A stretch of 40,321 bases of DNA from JADKIH01 sp031427625 (GCA_031427625.1 JANPNV010000091.1:1-40321); one strand, 5' to 3'. Positions 17,022 to 26,151 are shown, numbered from the stretch's first letter. The notes: generated from the sequence alone by a model not told the origin. Numbers and translations: made by a program.

Positions 17022-17789
17022 TTATTTTTTCTTGCCACGTAATCGTAACTGAGTAATAACGGTTTTGGTGTTGGTCGCAAAATCACCTTTCATCATCCAG
17101 TCATAGTAAGAACTGTCTGTAGTGAAAACATCATCGACCATTTTTCCTTTATGTTTTCCGAAATTAAAAACTTCTTCGCCTTTATCATTCAGGATAATTC
17201 TCCCGGCAAGGTCTACATTTTTATTCGTAGTACTGAATTCTGCTAAGAAATCTACATCAGATTTTATTGAATCATATTTTTCAATTTGTGCATTTAGAAC
17301 TTCATAAGTCGCCAATGTGTCTGCTTCGGCAGAATGGGCATTGATAAGACTTTTATTACAATAGAACTGGTATGCTGCCGCTAATGTTCGTTGCTCCATC
17401 TTATGAAAGATATTCTGAACGTCAATTAATTTTCGTGTTGTTATATCGAAATGAATATCCACACGCGTAAATTCTTCAATCAGCATTGGTATGTCAAATT
17501 TGTTCGAATTGTAACCGGCAAGATCGCATCCTCCAAGGAAAGCGTTTATTTCGACAGCTATTTCTGCAAAAGTAGGACTGCCGGCTATATCTTTATCATA
17601 GATACCATGAATCTTAGATGTTTCGGAAGGAATAGGAATAGTCGGATTTACTCTATACGTCTTTGAATCTTTATTTCCAGTAGGATGAACTTTTATCAAA
17701 GATATTTCAACAATGCGGTCGCTTCCAACATTAAGTCCTGTCGCTTCCAGATCAAGAAAAACAAGCGGCCTTTTCAGGTTTAAATTCAT
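17022..17789 (-). CDS. DnaQ-like 3'-5' exonuclease with ExoX-type C-terminal module
   Basis: The 255 residues contain a DEDDh exonuclease domain. LDLEATGLNVGSDRIVEI holds Asp13 and Glu15, YNSNKFDIPML holds the second conserved Asp, and HSAEADTLATYEVL holds the final His and Asp. After the catalytic domain, FNFGKHKGKMVDDV…YYDWMMKGDF resembles the small domain found at the end of exonuclease X-like proteins. It is not a polymerase proofreading subunit by size or context; a stand-alone repair or RNA/DNA trimming role is the better guess. It lies 2 bp after the TPR/PD40 gene stop. Confidence 0.9.
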   Translation of the reverse strand: MNLNLKRPLVFLDLEATGLNVGSDRIVEISLIKVHPTGNKDSKTYRVNPTIPIPSETSKIHGIYDKDIAGSPTFAEIAVEINAFLGGCDLAGYNSNKFDIPMLIEEFTRVDIHFDITTRKLIDVQNIFHKMEQRTLAAAYQFYCNKSLINAHSAEADTLATYEVLNAQIEKYDSIKSDVDFLAEFSTTNKNVDLAGRIILNDKGEEVFNFGKHKGKMVDDVFTTDSSYYDWMMKGDFATNTKTVITQLRLRGKKK

Positions 17790-17791
17790 AG

Positions 17792-19369
17792 TTATTTAGT
17801 TAATTGTACCTGTACAATCTTAATGATTTCCAATGGTGGAAATTCAGTACCGATACTGATTTCTTCTGTATATGGAGCAAATTTATAACCCTCAACTTTC
17901 AAAACGTATTCGCCGGGTTTTACCGAAAATGCAAATTGATTGTTTAGTGAAGGTTGATATAAATTTACTTCGCCTGTTATTTTATTTTCCAGTTGAATCT
18001 TCGTTAACTCAACTCTTCCTGCAACAGAACCAATAATTAGTTTCTTAAATGGATGGTGTATCGTATCGTTAAATTCGATTTGATATATATCTTCATTACC
18101 GAGTCCTCCTGGCCGAACAGCAGATATGTAGGCATATCTTTCGTCACCAGTGAATGAAATAAATTTATTATCCAGTGCATCGTTGATCGGATATCCAAGG
18201 TTGACTGGTTTTCCCCATGCCTTTTCAGCCTCATTCCATTCTGAGTAAAATATATCAAACCCACCCATACTGTTCCATCCATTTGAACTGAAATATAATT
18301 TTTTCCCATCTACACTTAGGTATGGACTTATTTCATCATACTGAGTATTGATTGTATTCCCTAAGTTTATTGCCTGGCTCCATACTCCGTTTTCTTTTTT
18401 TGCCATCCAGATGTCTTTTCCTCCTGATCCGTCTTTTTTGTTGCTTGAAAAATACAGAGTAGAACCATCAGGCGACTGACAAGCGCCAACTTCTTCCTGT
18501 TTTGTATTGATTTCTTGTGGGAGCAATTCAGTCTTTTGCCACATTTTGCCCTTCAGTGATGTTACCGCCAGATCTGCATAAGCTGTGGAATTATCAAAGT
18601 ATACATATAGCATATCTGCTGTTGCATTCATACCAACAGATTCTTCATCCCATTCTGTATTAACGTTAGCTCCGACACTTCTTGGTTTACTCCAGATTGT
18701 ATCTCTCCAAAATGCAGCGAATATATCTGAAGTGTAGATGCCCAAATCTTCAATAAAGCCTCCCATGTTTCCTTTTCTGCGCGATGTAAAAATTAGTGTA
18801 TTACCGTCGGCAGAGATAAATGGATTATACTCTTCGAAAGTGGAATTTATATTTTTCCCTAAATTGGTAAACGTACAATTAACAGGTTTAGATGAAAGTT
18901 CTTTTCCATTATAGCACATCTCTATTAAACGTTCTGGCATCAATAAATCCTTCGTCGTTTTCATCTTCACAGATTCTTTAAAACTCTGAAAGGAGCTAAT
19001 TGCTTCATCCCACTTTTCATTGTACATGTAAGCAAGACCAAGAAAATATAGCCATTCTTTTTTAGAATCTTTCGCATCAAGTGCAAAAACAAGATGTTTT
19101 AATGCCGCTCTCTTATTCGTTGAAGTCATTAAATAACAATACGCCAGACGGTAATTGTAATCCACATTTTTTGGATCAGTGTTATACAGATCAAGATAGG
19201 CGGGAAGTGCTCCGTAATAATCTTCTATTGCATACATCGTTGCTGCATCTTTCTTTACCGCTTTTGCTTCCTCACCTGAAAGAACATGCATCTTTGATTT
19301 CTGTGCATCGCTGAATTTACAAATGAGAAAAAATAAAACTGTCAGATAGAGGTGGAGTCTTCTTACCAT
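17792..19369 (-). CDS. TPR and PD40 repeat envelope protein (OmpA-less)
   Basis: A signal peptide of about 22 residues (LYLTVLFFLICKFSDA|Q) precedes TPR-like helices (YYGALPAYLDLYNTDPKN, then DAKDSKKEWLYFLGLAYMYNEKWDEAI). PD40 beta-propeller strands follow: SADGNTLIFTSRR, SPDGSTLYFSSN and SVDGKKLYFSSNG, each with a GG-D-I turn (GGKDIW, GGFDIF). The ~80 C-terminal residues look like a carboxypeptidase-regulatory fold (KPGEYVLKVEGYKFAPYTEE). The layout matches Bacteroidota TPR-PD40-OmpA proteins, but it stops at residue 525 with no OmpA domain. The family includes accessory proteins of type IX secretion and gliding; that link is suggestive only. It sits 17 bp downstream of the E2 gene on the same strand. 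Confidence 0.85.
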   Translation of the reverse strand: MVRRLHLYLTVLFFLICKFSDAQKSKMHVLSGEEAKAVKKDAATMYAIEDYYGALPAYLDLYNTDPKNVDYNYRLAYCYLMTSTNKRAALKHLVFALDAKDSKKEWLYFLGLAYMYNEKWDEAISSFQSFKESVKMKTTKDLLMPERLIEMCYNGKELSSKPVNCTFTNLGKNINSTFEEYNPFISADGNTLIFTSRRKGNMGGFIEDLGIYTSDIFAAFWRDTIWSKPRSVGANVNTEWDEESVGMNATADMLYVYFDNSTAYADLAVTSLKGKMWQKTELLPQEINTKQEEVGACQSPDGSTLYFSSNKKDGSGGKDIWMAKKENGVWSQAINLGNTINTQYDEISPYLSVDGKKLYFSSNGWNSMGGFDIFYSEWNEAEKAWGKPVNLGYPINDALDNKFISFTGDERYAYISAVRPGGLGNEDIYQIEFNDTIHHPFKKLIIGSVAGRVELTKIQLENKITGEVNLYQPSLNNQFAFSVKPGEYVLKVEGYKFAPYTEEISIGTEFPPLEIIKIVQVQLTK

Positions 19370-19386
19370 TGGAGAAAAATAATTAT

Positions 19387-20700
19387 TTACGCCTTACGAT
19401 TACCATCAAAGTTTTCTAGATAATCAGCTATCCGCCTTAAAAAGCTGCCGCCCAGACTACCATCAACTACGCGGTGATCATATGAAAGAGAAAGGAACAT
19501 CATATGTCTGATACCAATTGTATCTCCTTCGGGAGTTTCAATAACGGCAGGTTTCTTTCGTATCGCACCAAGTGCAAGAATAGCCACTTGAGGCTGATTA
19601 ATAATTGGTGTACCCATCACGTTTCCAAATGTACCAACATTCGTAACTGTAAATGTACCATCCTGAATTTCCTCCGGTTTCAGTTTGTTATTCCGCGCAC
19701 GAAAAGCGAGATCGTTTACAACTTTCGTAATCCCAACCAGATTTAGATAATCTGCATTTTTAATAACAGGAACAATAAGATTTCCCGATGGCAATGATGT
19801 TGCCATACCAATGTTAATATTTTTCTTGACGAGGATACGCGTTCCATCGACTGAAACATTAATCATCGGATAGTCTTTTATCGCTTTACAAACTGCTTCT
19901 ATAAAGAGTGGAGTATAGGTAATCTTTTCTTTTTCTCTGACTTCAAAATCTTTCTTAATTCGTTCTCTCCATTTGACCATATTCGTAACATCAGCTTCTA
20001 CGAATGATGTGACGTGAGGCGAAGTATGTTTCGACATTACCATATGATCAGCAATGAGCTTACGCATACGATCCATTTCAATAATTTCTACATTACCCGA
20101 TACAGATACTGAAGGTGTACTTTGTGTAAGAGCTGAAGGCGCAGGCTGTTCCTGATTTTTTTGTACGCTTGGAATAGATGTAGTTGTTTTTCCGCCTTGC
20201 TCATCAATATGCCTGAACAAATCCTGTTTCGTTAATCTATTGTTTGCCCCGCTTCCCTTAATCGTTTCCAATTCTAACATGGATATTCCCCGTTCTTTGG
20301 CAATATTTCTCACAAGCGGTGAATAAAACCTTCCTGATGAAGAATGTTTTTCCAATTCAACATTTATTGCTTTTGAAGGCTCTGTCTGTTTTCCATTGCT
20401 TGATGCATTTTGTTTTTGAATAGCTGGAGCCGGATTCGGCGAGGGAACTGATTTCTTTTCTTCAGTATCTGATTCAATCATTGCAATGACTTCACCAACT
20501 TTCACTACCTGACCTTCGGCAAAAAGACATTTGGAAAGTATACCGGACGTAGGTGCAGGAACTTCAGAATCAACTTTATCTGTCGCTATTTCAAGAACGG
20601 GTTCATCGGCTTCAATGCGATCACCTTCTTTTTTCAACCACTTCAATATCGTTGCTTCCGCAACGCTTTCGCCCATCTTAGGCATTATCATATTAACCAT
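19387..20700 (-). CDS. 2-oxo acid dehydrogenase E2 (dihydrolipoamide acyltransferase)
   Basis: This is the acyl-transfer core of a 2-oxo acid dehydrogenase complex. A single lipoyl domain covers residues 1-78, with the lipoyl lysine in EIATDKVDSEV (Lys42). A Pro/Ala/Ser/Gln-rich linker leads to an E3/E1-binding domain (SPLVRNIAKERGISMLELE, near 127-165). A second linker leads to the catalytic domain from about residue 205, ending in YDHRVVDGSLGG with the active-site His and Asp. The ATDKVDSEVP type of lipoyl motif is common in branched-chain or mixed-specificity E2 of Bacteroidota. 2-oxoglutarate or pyruvate specificity cannot be excluded. No E1 or E3 gene is nearby. A -7-like box lies 33 bp upstream. 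Confidence 0.93.
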   Translation of the reverse strand: MVNMIMPKMGESVAEATILKWLKKEGDRIEADEPVLEIATDKVDSEVPAPTSGILSKCLFAEGQVVKVGEVIAMIESDTEEKKSVPSPNPAPAIQKQNASSNGKQTEPSKAINVELEKHSSSGRFYSPLVRNIAKERGISMLELETIKGSGANNRLTKQDLFRHIDEQGGKTTTSIPSVQKNQEQPAPSALTQSTPSVSVSGNVEIIEMDRMRKLIADHMVMSKHTSPHVTSFVEADVTNMVKWRERIKKDFEVREKEKITYTPLFIEAVCKAIKDYPMINVSVDGTRILVKKNINIGMATSLPSGNLIVPVIKNADYLNLVGITKVVNDLAFRARNNKLKPEEIQDGTFTVTNVGTFGNVMGTPIINQPQVAILALGAIRKKPAVIETPEGDTIGIRHMMFLSLSYDHRVVDGSLGGSFLRRIADYLENFDGNRKA

Positions 20701-20732
20701 TTAGAATATTTTAAAATGATACTGGAAGAATA

Positions 20733-20740
20733 CAAATTTA
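20733..20740 (-). promoter_or_regulatory. Candidate -7 box for the E2-PD40-exonuclease-FAH group
   Basis: The - strand reads TAAATTTG followed by T, matching TAnnTTTG. It sits in the only real gap (56 bp) between the glycosyltransferase stop and the E2 start. No convincing -33 element was seen. Confidence 0.42.
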
Positions 20741-20756
20741 GAAATAATAAGCGACC

Positions 20757-22724
20757 TCAGACCGATCTTCGATCCAATTTTCTCCATCCTTTTCTAATGA
20801 TATTGAGGTCAGTATATACTCTGTAATCTTTTGCATATAATGAATTCAACCTGTTAATCGTGAGGGCATCATCGACAGAATTGTTAAGCCGGTCGAGCGG
20901 ATTCAACACACCTGACTTAATTCTGGGTAGCATTGAAGCTTTTCCGGCATAACCAACCCATGATAATTTGCCGCTCAGAACATGAAATATGTTCGTGAAA
21001 AAATCGCTGATATTTTTTTGAGTAAATATCAGTAAAGGTGAAAAAATAAACAGAACAATACTGATCATAATATCAATTAATCGTTTGTTTCTTTTATTGA
21101 TTCTGTTATTGATGCTGTTTATATCAATAATGTAAAGTTCTCCAGGATCATCAACACTATTACTTCCAATTATAAACATACTTTCCGGAGGCGCAATTTT
21201 ATATTCAACGTTTTGTCCTGAAGTCAAAGACATTAAGCTGATGATTTCCTGTGAAGGAACATCCTTTCCACAGAAAATTATTTCATCGATACCATAAACT
21301 TCAATTAATTCCCTCAACCTGTCTGCATTTCCAATATAATATTTTGAGAATTCAGAATCCGGATGAACAGTTTTAATTATGGATGATGGTTCAACCAAAC
21401 CAATGAAATTATGAGAAGTTTCTGAGAGTTTTAATAAAGAAAGAATTCGGTTTCCTTCATCACTGTGTCCAACTATGACAAGTTTTTTTCTCGCCTCTTC
21501 CGCCAGCGAAAATCTTCCGGTAAAAAGGTTGATGATAAGTCGAGCTGTTATCATTACTGCAGAAGCCCAAAATCCTCCGAGAAGAATTAATGCACGGGAG
21601 AAACGGAGCGCTTCAGGAAGCAATGCATATATAATTAGTATGAGCAGAGTGCCTAAAAATATACCGCGGATAATTCTGGATGGTTTTATCGGAAGATCAT
21701 AGCCACCACTAACAAAAACCGAGGTAATCCATGCAGTGCAGTATACCGGTACCATAATCATTAAAAATGTATCCGGGTAACGAATAGAGAAGTTATGGCT
21801 CCAGTAAAGTTGCATCAAATACATGCCGGCATACAGAAGTACGAAGTCGAGTAGGGGCATAAAAGCATGTTTCATAAATCTTGAAAAAAGAGCAGTACCT
21901 GCTCTCAGATATATAGCCAGTCGAATAAAAAAAGAAAATAGTTTAGCATTTGATTTCGAAAAATGTTTACGCGCGAAAATGATCATCGCATTATAAAATA
22001 CAAACACATAATTTATACTGCTTCGCTTCGTGCTTTCACCTTTGTAGTGAATGATTCTTGTCTCCGGGAAATAATAATTTTTATAACCGGCTTTCTGAAT
22101 CCTGTACGACAAATCAATGTCCTCCCCATACATGAAAAAATTTTCATCCAATAATCCGGTTTTTTCCAGAGCCTCTTTCTTAAGTAGCATAAATGCTCCT
22201 GCCAGAATATCAACTTCATTGATCTCGTTTTCGTCGAGAAATCCCAGATGATATTTACCAAAAGTTTTAGATTTAGGAAAGAGTGCCGACAAACCGAAGA
22301 TCTTGTAAAAGGCTACATCATAAGTAGGCAATCCGCGCTTCGATTCAGGCAAAAATTTTCCGCTTCCATCTATCATCTTCACGCCAAGTCCTCCGGCATC
22401 GGGATGCCTATCCATGAAGTTGATGATTTTAGCAAAAGTATCTTCCTCAACGACTGTATCAGGATTTAAAAGCAAAACATAATCACCTGAAGATGCCCGT
22501 ATAGCCTGATTGTTAGCACTTGAAAACCCTTTATTATCTACATTGGCAATAATCGTAACTGTGGGGAATTTTTTTTGAACCATTTCTACCGAACCGTCGA
22601 CAGAATTATTGTCGACAACAAAAATTTCAGCATCAATGCCTGAACATGCCTTCATGACGGATTGAAGACATTGCTCTAAAAAATACTTAACGTTATAATT
22701 AACTATTACTACAGATAATTTCAC
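20757..22724 (-). CDS. GT2 glycosyltransferase fused to a membrane sugar-transferase-like region
   Basis: The N-terminal ~235 residues form a GT-A family 2 glycosyltransferase of the rhamnosyltransferase-like type: KLSVVIVNYNV, FVVDNNSVDGS, DNKGFSSANNQAI, LLLNPDTVVEED (metal/nucleotide site) and YGEDIDLSYR. Four to five membrane helices follow (FMPLLDFVLLYAGMYLM; GIFLGTLLILIIYALLPEA). Next is a Rossmann-like stretch (KKLVIVGHSDEGNRILSLL) as in WcaJ/WbaP-type phosphoglycosyltransferases. A final KRLIDIMISIVLFIFSPLLIF helix with GKLSWVGYAG echoes the sugar-transferase domain, but the KFRSM and DELPQ catalytic stretches are missing. It probably transfers a sugar onto a lipid-linked glycan at the inner membrane; the C-terminal half may be an inactive scaffold. 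The frame opens at a GTG (22748) right after the recR stop; I prefer the GTG at 22724, which yields the usual MKLSVVIVNYN start. Confidence 0.85.
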   Translation of the reverse strand: MKLSVVIVNYNVKYFLEQCLQSVMKACSGIDAEIFVVDNNSVDGSVEMVQKKFPTVTIIANVDNKGFSSANNQAIRASSGDYVLLLNPDTVVEEDTFAKIINFMDRHPDAGGLGVKMIDGSGKFLPESKRGLPTYDVAFYKIFGLSALFPKSKTFGKYHLGFLDENEINEVDILAGAFMLLKKEALEKTGLLDENFFMYGEDIDLSYRIQKAGYKNYYFPETRIIHYKGESTKRSSINYVFVFYNAMIIFARKHFSKSNAKLFSFFIRLAIYLRAGTALFSRFMKHAFMPLLDFVLLYAGMYLMQLYWSHNFSIRYPDTFLMIMVPVYCTAWITSVFVSGGYDLPIKPSRIIRGIFLGTLLILIIYALLPEALRFSRALILLGGFWASAVMITARLIINLFTGRFSLAEEARKKLVIVGHSDEGNRILSLLKLSETSHNFIGLVEPSSIIKTVHPDSEFSKYYIGNADRLRELIEVYGIDEIIFCGKDVPSQEIISLMSLTSGQNVEYKIAPPESMFIIGSNSVDDPGELYIIDINSINNRINKRNKRLIDIMISIVLFIFSPLLIFTQKNISDFFTNIFHVLSGKLSWVGYAGKASMLPRIKSGVLNPLDRLNNSVDDALTINRLNSLYAKDYRVYTDLNIIRKGWRKLDRRSV

Positions 22725-22748
22725 AGCTTGTAATGGCCGGTTAGCCAC

Positions 22749-23378
22749 CTATTTTATCAAAGAATTTTCATAAGGAACCCTGTTAAGAATGGATCTGCCA
22801 AGAGTGACCTCATCAGCATACTCTAATTCATCACCAACAGAAACACCTCTTGCAATGGTAGAAAATTTGAAACCGGAAAATCCCGATTGAGTAATTTTCT
22901 TAAACAAATAAAATGCTGTTGTATCTCCTTCCATTGTTGCACTTAAAGCGATAATGATCTCCTTTACTTCCGGATTTTTTAATCTCTCCATCAGTGATGT
23001 AATATTCAGCTCATTCGGTCCTATACCATCAATGGGTGAGATTATTCCACCCAATACATGGTATTTTCCAGTAAACTGATTGGTGTTTTCAATGGCAATA
23101 ATATCACGTATGTCCTCAACAATGCATATTACGGAATTATCGCGACGCCGATTCCCACATATGCCACAAACATCAGAATCGGATATGTTCTTGCATATCC
23201 GGCAATACCTGATATCCTGACGGAGACGCTGTATGGCCATTCCCAATCGGCCGGCATCCTCTGCCGGCATTTTAAGAAGATGCAGAACCATACGAAGAGC
23301 TGATCGTTTGCCTATTCCCGGCAAGCGACTAAACTCACTTACTGCATCATCTAGAATTTTAGAAGAAAAACTACTCAA
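22749..23378 (-). CDS. recR: Recombination protein RecR
   Basis: RecR works with RecO (and RecF) to load RecA at gaps. The 209 residues match the family. FSRLPGIGKRSALRMVLHLL is the helix-hairpin-helix DNA-binding segment. The zinc finger is C59-R-I-C62 … C71-G-I-C74. A Toprim domain follows (ICIVEDIRDIIAIENTNQFTGKYHVLGG, then IIALSATMEGDTTAFYL). The ending GRSILNRVPYE is the usual RecR tail. The start is a TTG at 23378 giving SSFSSKILDDAV; no ATG in the frame fits better. The following glycosyltransferase frame opens directly at its stop codon, suggesting translational coupling. Confidence 0.96.
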   Translation of the reverse strand: MSSFSSKILDDAVSEFSRLPGIGKRSALRMVLHLLKMPAEDAGRLGMAIQRLRQDIRYCRICKNISDSDVCGICGNRRRDNSVICIVEDIRDIIAIENTNQFTGKYHVLGGIISPIDGIGPNELNITSLMERLKNPEVKEIIIALSATMEGDTTAFYLFKKITQSGFSGFKFSTIARGVSVGDELEYADEVTLGRSILNRVPYENSLIK

Positions 23379-23459
23379 AATATGTTGTTGATAAATATGA
23401 ATTGTACCAATCTGTGCTGTGGCGCTAAATTACTTACTTCGGTTCTCATTCACAACCAA

Positions 23460-24917
23460 ATGTCACCTTCTCTGATTCTTATTTGTGTTATCGCATATTC
23501 TGCACTTTTATTCTATGTAGTCTGGCGAACAAGCAGAAACGCTGATAATGAATCCTATTTTATCGGCAACAAGTCGTCAAAATGGTATCTGGTTGCATAC
23601 GGTATGATTGGCGCTTCGCTGTCGGGCGTTACTTTTATGTCTGTCCCCGGACTAGTCGGGACTACTCACTTCTCCTATATGATGGTAGTTTTCGGCTACC
23701 TTTTCGGATATGCCGTAATCGCACAGGTGCTTTTGCCGACTTATTATAAAATGAACCTGACATCCATCTATACGTATCTCGAAAAGAGACTGGGTTTTTG
23801 GAGTTATAAGACGGGTGCATTTTACTTTCTGGTATCGAGAGCAATCGGAGCCTCCTTCAGATTATATATCGTTGTTAACGTCTTGCAGATTTTTGTCTTC
23901 GAGGGTTGGGGTATTCCATTCTGGGTAACAGTAGCCACATTCATTGTCCTTATTCTGCTGTATACTTATAAGGGCGGAGTAAAAACAATCGTTTGGACTG
24001 ATACGTTGCAGACTTCCTTTATGCTTATTGCTGTTGTCATTTCAGTAATTCTGATTATTCGTGAAAGCGGATTATCTATGGGAAGTATTATAAATAAAAT
24101 TCAACTGAATGATTACGCCCAGCTTATCAATAACGACTGGCGGGCTAAATCATATTTTCTGAAGCAATTTTTTGGTGGAATGTTTATTGCCATTGCGATG
24201 ACAGGACTTGATCAGGAAATGATGCAGAAAAATATAAGCGTAAAGACATTAAAGGATTCACAGAAGAACATGTATACTTTCAGTATCGTGTTGGTTTTTA
24301 TTAATTTACTTTTCCTTTTTCTCGGAGCGCTTTTATATGTTTTTGCAGGGTCTAAAGGAATTGTATTTCCAGAGAAAACGGATGACTTATTTCCCATCAT
24401 CGCTCTAAATTACCTTGGAGTTTTTGCTGCTGTGTTTTTTATCATTGGTCTCATCTCTGCTGCATATCCAAGCGCAGATGGAGCATTAACAGCACTTACA
24501 TCTTCCTTTTGTATTGACTTTCTCGGCATAAAGAAGAAAAACTGGACGGATATAAAACAGAGAAATGTGCGTTATATGGTACATATTAGTTTCGCACTCT
24601 TATTACTTCTTCTCATTGTAATTTTCAGAATTATTAATGATGATGCTGTTATTAGCAAGCTATTTACAGTCGCAGGATATACGTATGGTCCTTTACTTGG
24701 ACTTTTTTCTTTCGGACTTATTACAAAAAGAAGTCTCCACGACAGAGTAGTCCCTTTTATCTGCATTCTTAGTCCGATGATTTGTTATTATATTAATGAA
24801 CATTCGGTTCAATGGCTAAATGGATATAAATTTGGATTCGAATTGTTAATACTCAATGGCTTTCTAACTTTTTGCGGACTTTATTTTATTTCTGGCAAGT
24901 TGAAAACGTTAAAATAA
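23460..24917 (+). CDS. Sodium:solute symporter (SSS family)
   Basis: The frame opens at 23382, but the 26-residue extension is polar and cysteine-rich; the ATG at 23460 begins MSPSLILICVIAYSALLFYVVW, a normal first helix, giving 485 residues. The SSS pattern is clear. NADNESYFIGNKSSKWYLVAYGMIGASLSGVTFMSVPG covers helices 1-2. TWPD-like regions follow (YTYKGGVKTIVWTDTLQTSFML). GLISAAYPSADGALTALTSSFCIDF is the conserved Na-site helix. About 13 membrane segments are apparent. The transported solute (sugar, amino acid, vitamin) cannot be assigned. It is divergent from recR and 39 bp upstream of the LysM gene. Confidence 0.92.
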   Translation: MSPSLILICVIAYSALLFYVVWRTSRNADNESYFIGNKSSKWYLVAYGMIGASLSGVTFMSVPGLVGTTHFSYMMVVFGYLFGYAVIAQVLLPTYYKMNLTSIYTYLEKRLGFWSYKTGAFYFLVSRAIGASFRLYIVVNVLQIFVFEGWGIPFWVTVATFIVLILLYTYKGGVKTIVWTDTLQTSFMLIAVVISVILIIRESGLSMGSIINKIQLNDYAQLINNDWRAKSYFLKQFFGGMFIAIAMTGLDQEMMQKNISVKTLKDSQKNMYTFSIVLVFINLLFLFLGALLYVFAGSKGIVFPEKTDDLFPIIALNYLGVFAAVFFIIGLISAAYPSADGALTALTSSFCIDFLGIKKKNWTDIKQRNVRYMVHISFALLLLLLIVIFRIINDDAVISKLFTVAGYTYGPLLGLFSFGLITKRSLHDRVVPFICILSPMICYYINEHSVQWLNGYKFGFELLILNGFLTFCGLYFISGKLKTLK

Positions 24918-24956
24918 AATGTGTTATTATTCTAATAAGTAGATTAATTTAGTGTT

Positions 24957-26072
24957 ATGAAAAAGACGATAATATTTTTTTTGATTCTATCATCTGTCAA
25001 TTGTTTAGCGCAGACTAATAATCAGGATGTCAGAATTATTGATGGTAAAGACTATTTCAATAAATCAAATGAGAAAAAGCAGGATGATCCTGGCTTGAAA
25101 ACGATTGATGGAAAGAAATATCATATATACAAAGTTGTGACGGGTGATGGCTGGTATTCTATAGCCAGAAAATTTAATATTACCATTGCAGAACTTCGTC
25201 TGGCAAATAAAAATGCTGATGATAAATTATTTCCGGGAAAAGAGATTCTTATTCCTGCCGATAAATTGAAATCGAACGATCCGTATTACGAGAAAAATTA
25301 TACAGATACCAAGGTAAATACCCCGAAAAGTACGGTGAAAAGTGAGGAGGTAAAATATCATACAGTGGCTGTTTCTCAAACACTTTACAGCATTTCCAAA
25401 ATGTATAGTACTTCAGTCGAACTCATCAAGGAGTGGAATAATTTAAGCACGAACGAAATTCATATCGGACAGAAACTCATTGTTGCTAAGATATCTGATG
25501 CAGTTAAGACTGAACCGACAATTCAAACAACAGAACATGCACTTGAGTCAGTAGCTGTAACTGTTACCACAACAAAACAGGAAGAAGTTGCTGCGAAGGT
25601 TGATTCAGCCTTTTTAGAACCTGATGTAGAAAAGATGACATCGTCGTCAGACAGATCACCAGCTATGGCTACAGACATTAATATTCCCGCTAATCCATCA
25701 CCGGCCAGTGAAGGAAATATTGACGTCAAAAATTCAGGTGCCGAATCCTCCGGCGATTCTACGGAAAATGTAGTTTTTGCTAATGATCGAAAACAAATTA
25801 GCGAAAATGGTACTGCTTCAATTTTAGATTCCGAAGAGCAAGGGACTGATAAATATTTTGCATTGCATCGTACTGCGCCTATTGGTACAATTATCAGAGT
25901 TCTTAATATGGCAAACTCAAGAAAAGTCTATGTTAAAGTAACAGGAGTGATTTATGATTCTTCAGAGAATGATGGTATATTGATAAAACTATCTAAAGCA
26001 AGTGCCGATAAAATTGAAGTAGAAGGAAAAAGTGCAAATGTGAATTTGCTTTATGGTATAAGTGAACAGTAA
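24957..26072 (+). CDS. Secreted protein with two LysM domains and an RlpA-like C-terminal domain
   Basis: The 371-residue protein has a signal peptide (about 18 residues, NCLA|QT). The first LysM is at about 54-98: HIYKVVTGDGWYSIARKFN … LFPGKEILIP. The second is at about 133-177: HTVAVSQTLYSISKMYS … IHIGQKLIV. A low-complexity Ser/Thr/Ala/Glu-rich linker of ~110 residues leads to a C-terminal ~75-residue region. There, YFALHRTAPIGTIIRVLNMANSRKVYVKVTG is the double-psi beta-barrel pattern of RlpA. The catalytic Asp seen in lytic RlpA is not evident, so it may be binding-only. It probably acts on or holds peptidoglycan. It follows the symporter by 39 bp with a possible own promoter (TAATTTAG at 24945-24952). 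Confidence 0.84.
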   Translation: MKKTIIFFLILSSVNCLAQTNNQDVRIIDGKDYFNKSNEKKQDDPGLKTIDGKKYHIYKVVTGDGWYSIARKFNITIAELRLANKNADDKLFPGKEILIPADKLKSNDPYYEKNYTDTKVNTPKSTVKSEEVKYHTVAVSQTLYSISKMYSTSVELIKEWNNLSTNEIHIGQKLIVAKISDAVKTEPTIQTTEHALESVAVTVTTTKQEEVAAKVDSAFLEPDVEKMTSSSDRSPAMATDINIPANPSPASEGNIDVKNSGAESSGDSTENVVFANDRKQISENGTASILDSEEQGTDKYFALHRTAPIGTIIRVLNMANSRKVYVKVTGVIYDSSENDGILIKLSKASADKIEVEGKSANVNLLYGISEQ

Positions 26073-26151
26073 TTATCTTTTTTAACAGAGGATTAATTTC
26101 TTTTTTTTTCAATTGAACTAAAAAAATAAAGCCGTTAGAATAACAAAAAAA

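Noticed and set aside
23382..23459. Longer N-terminus of the symporter
   Set aside because: The 26 extra residues are polar and Cys-rich and precede a normal first membrane helix; the space is better used as the divergent promoter region with recR.
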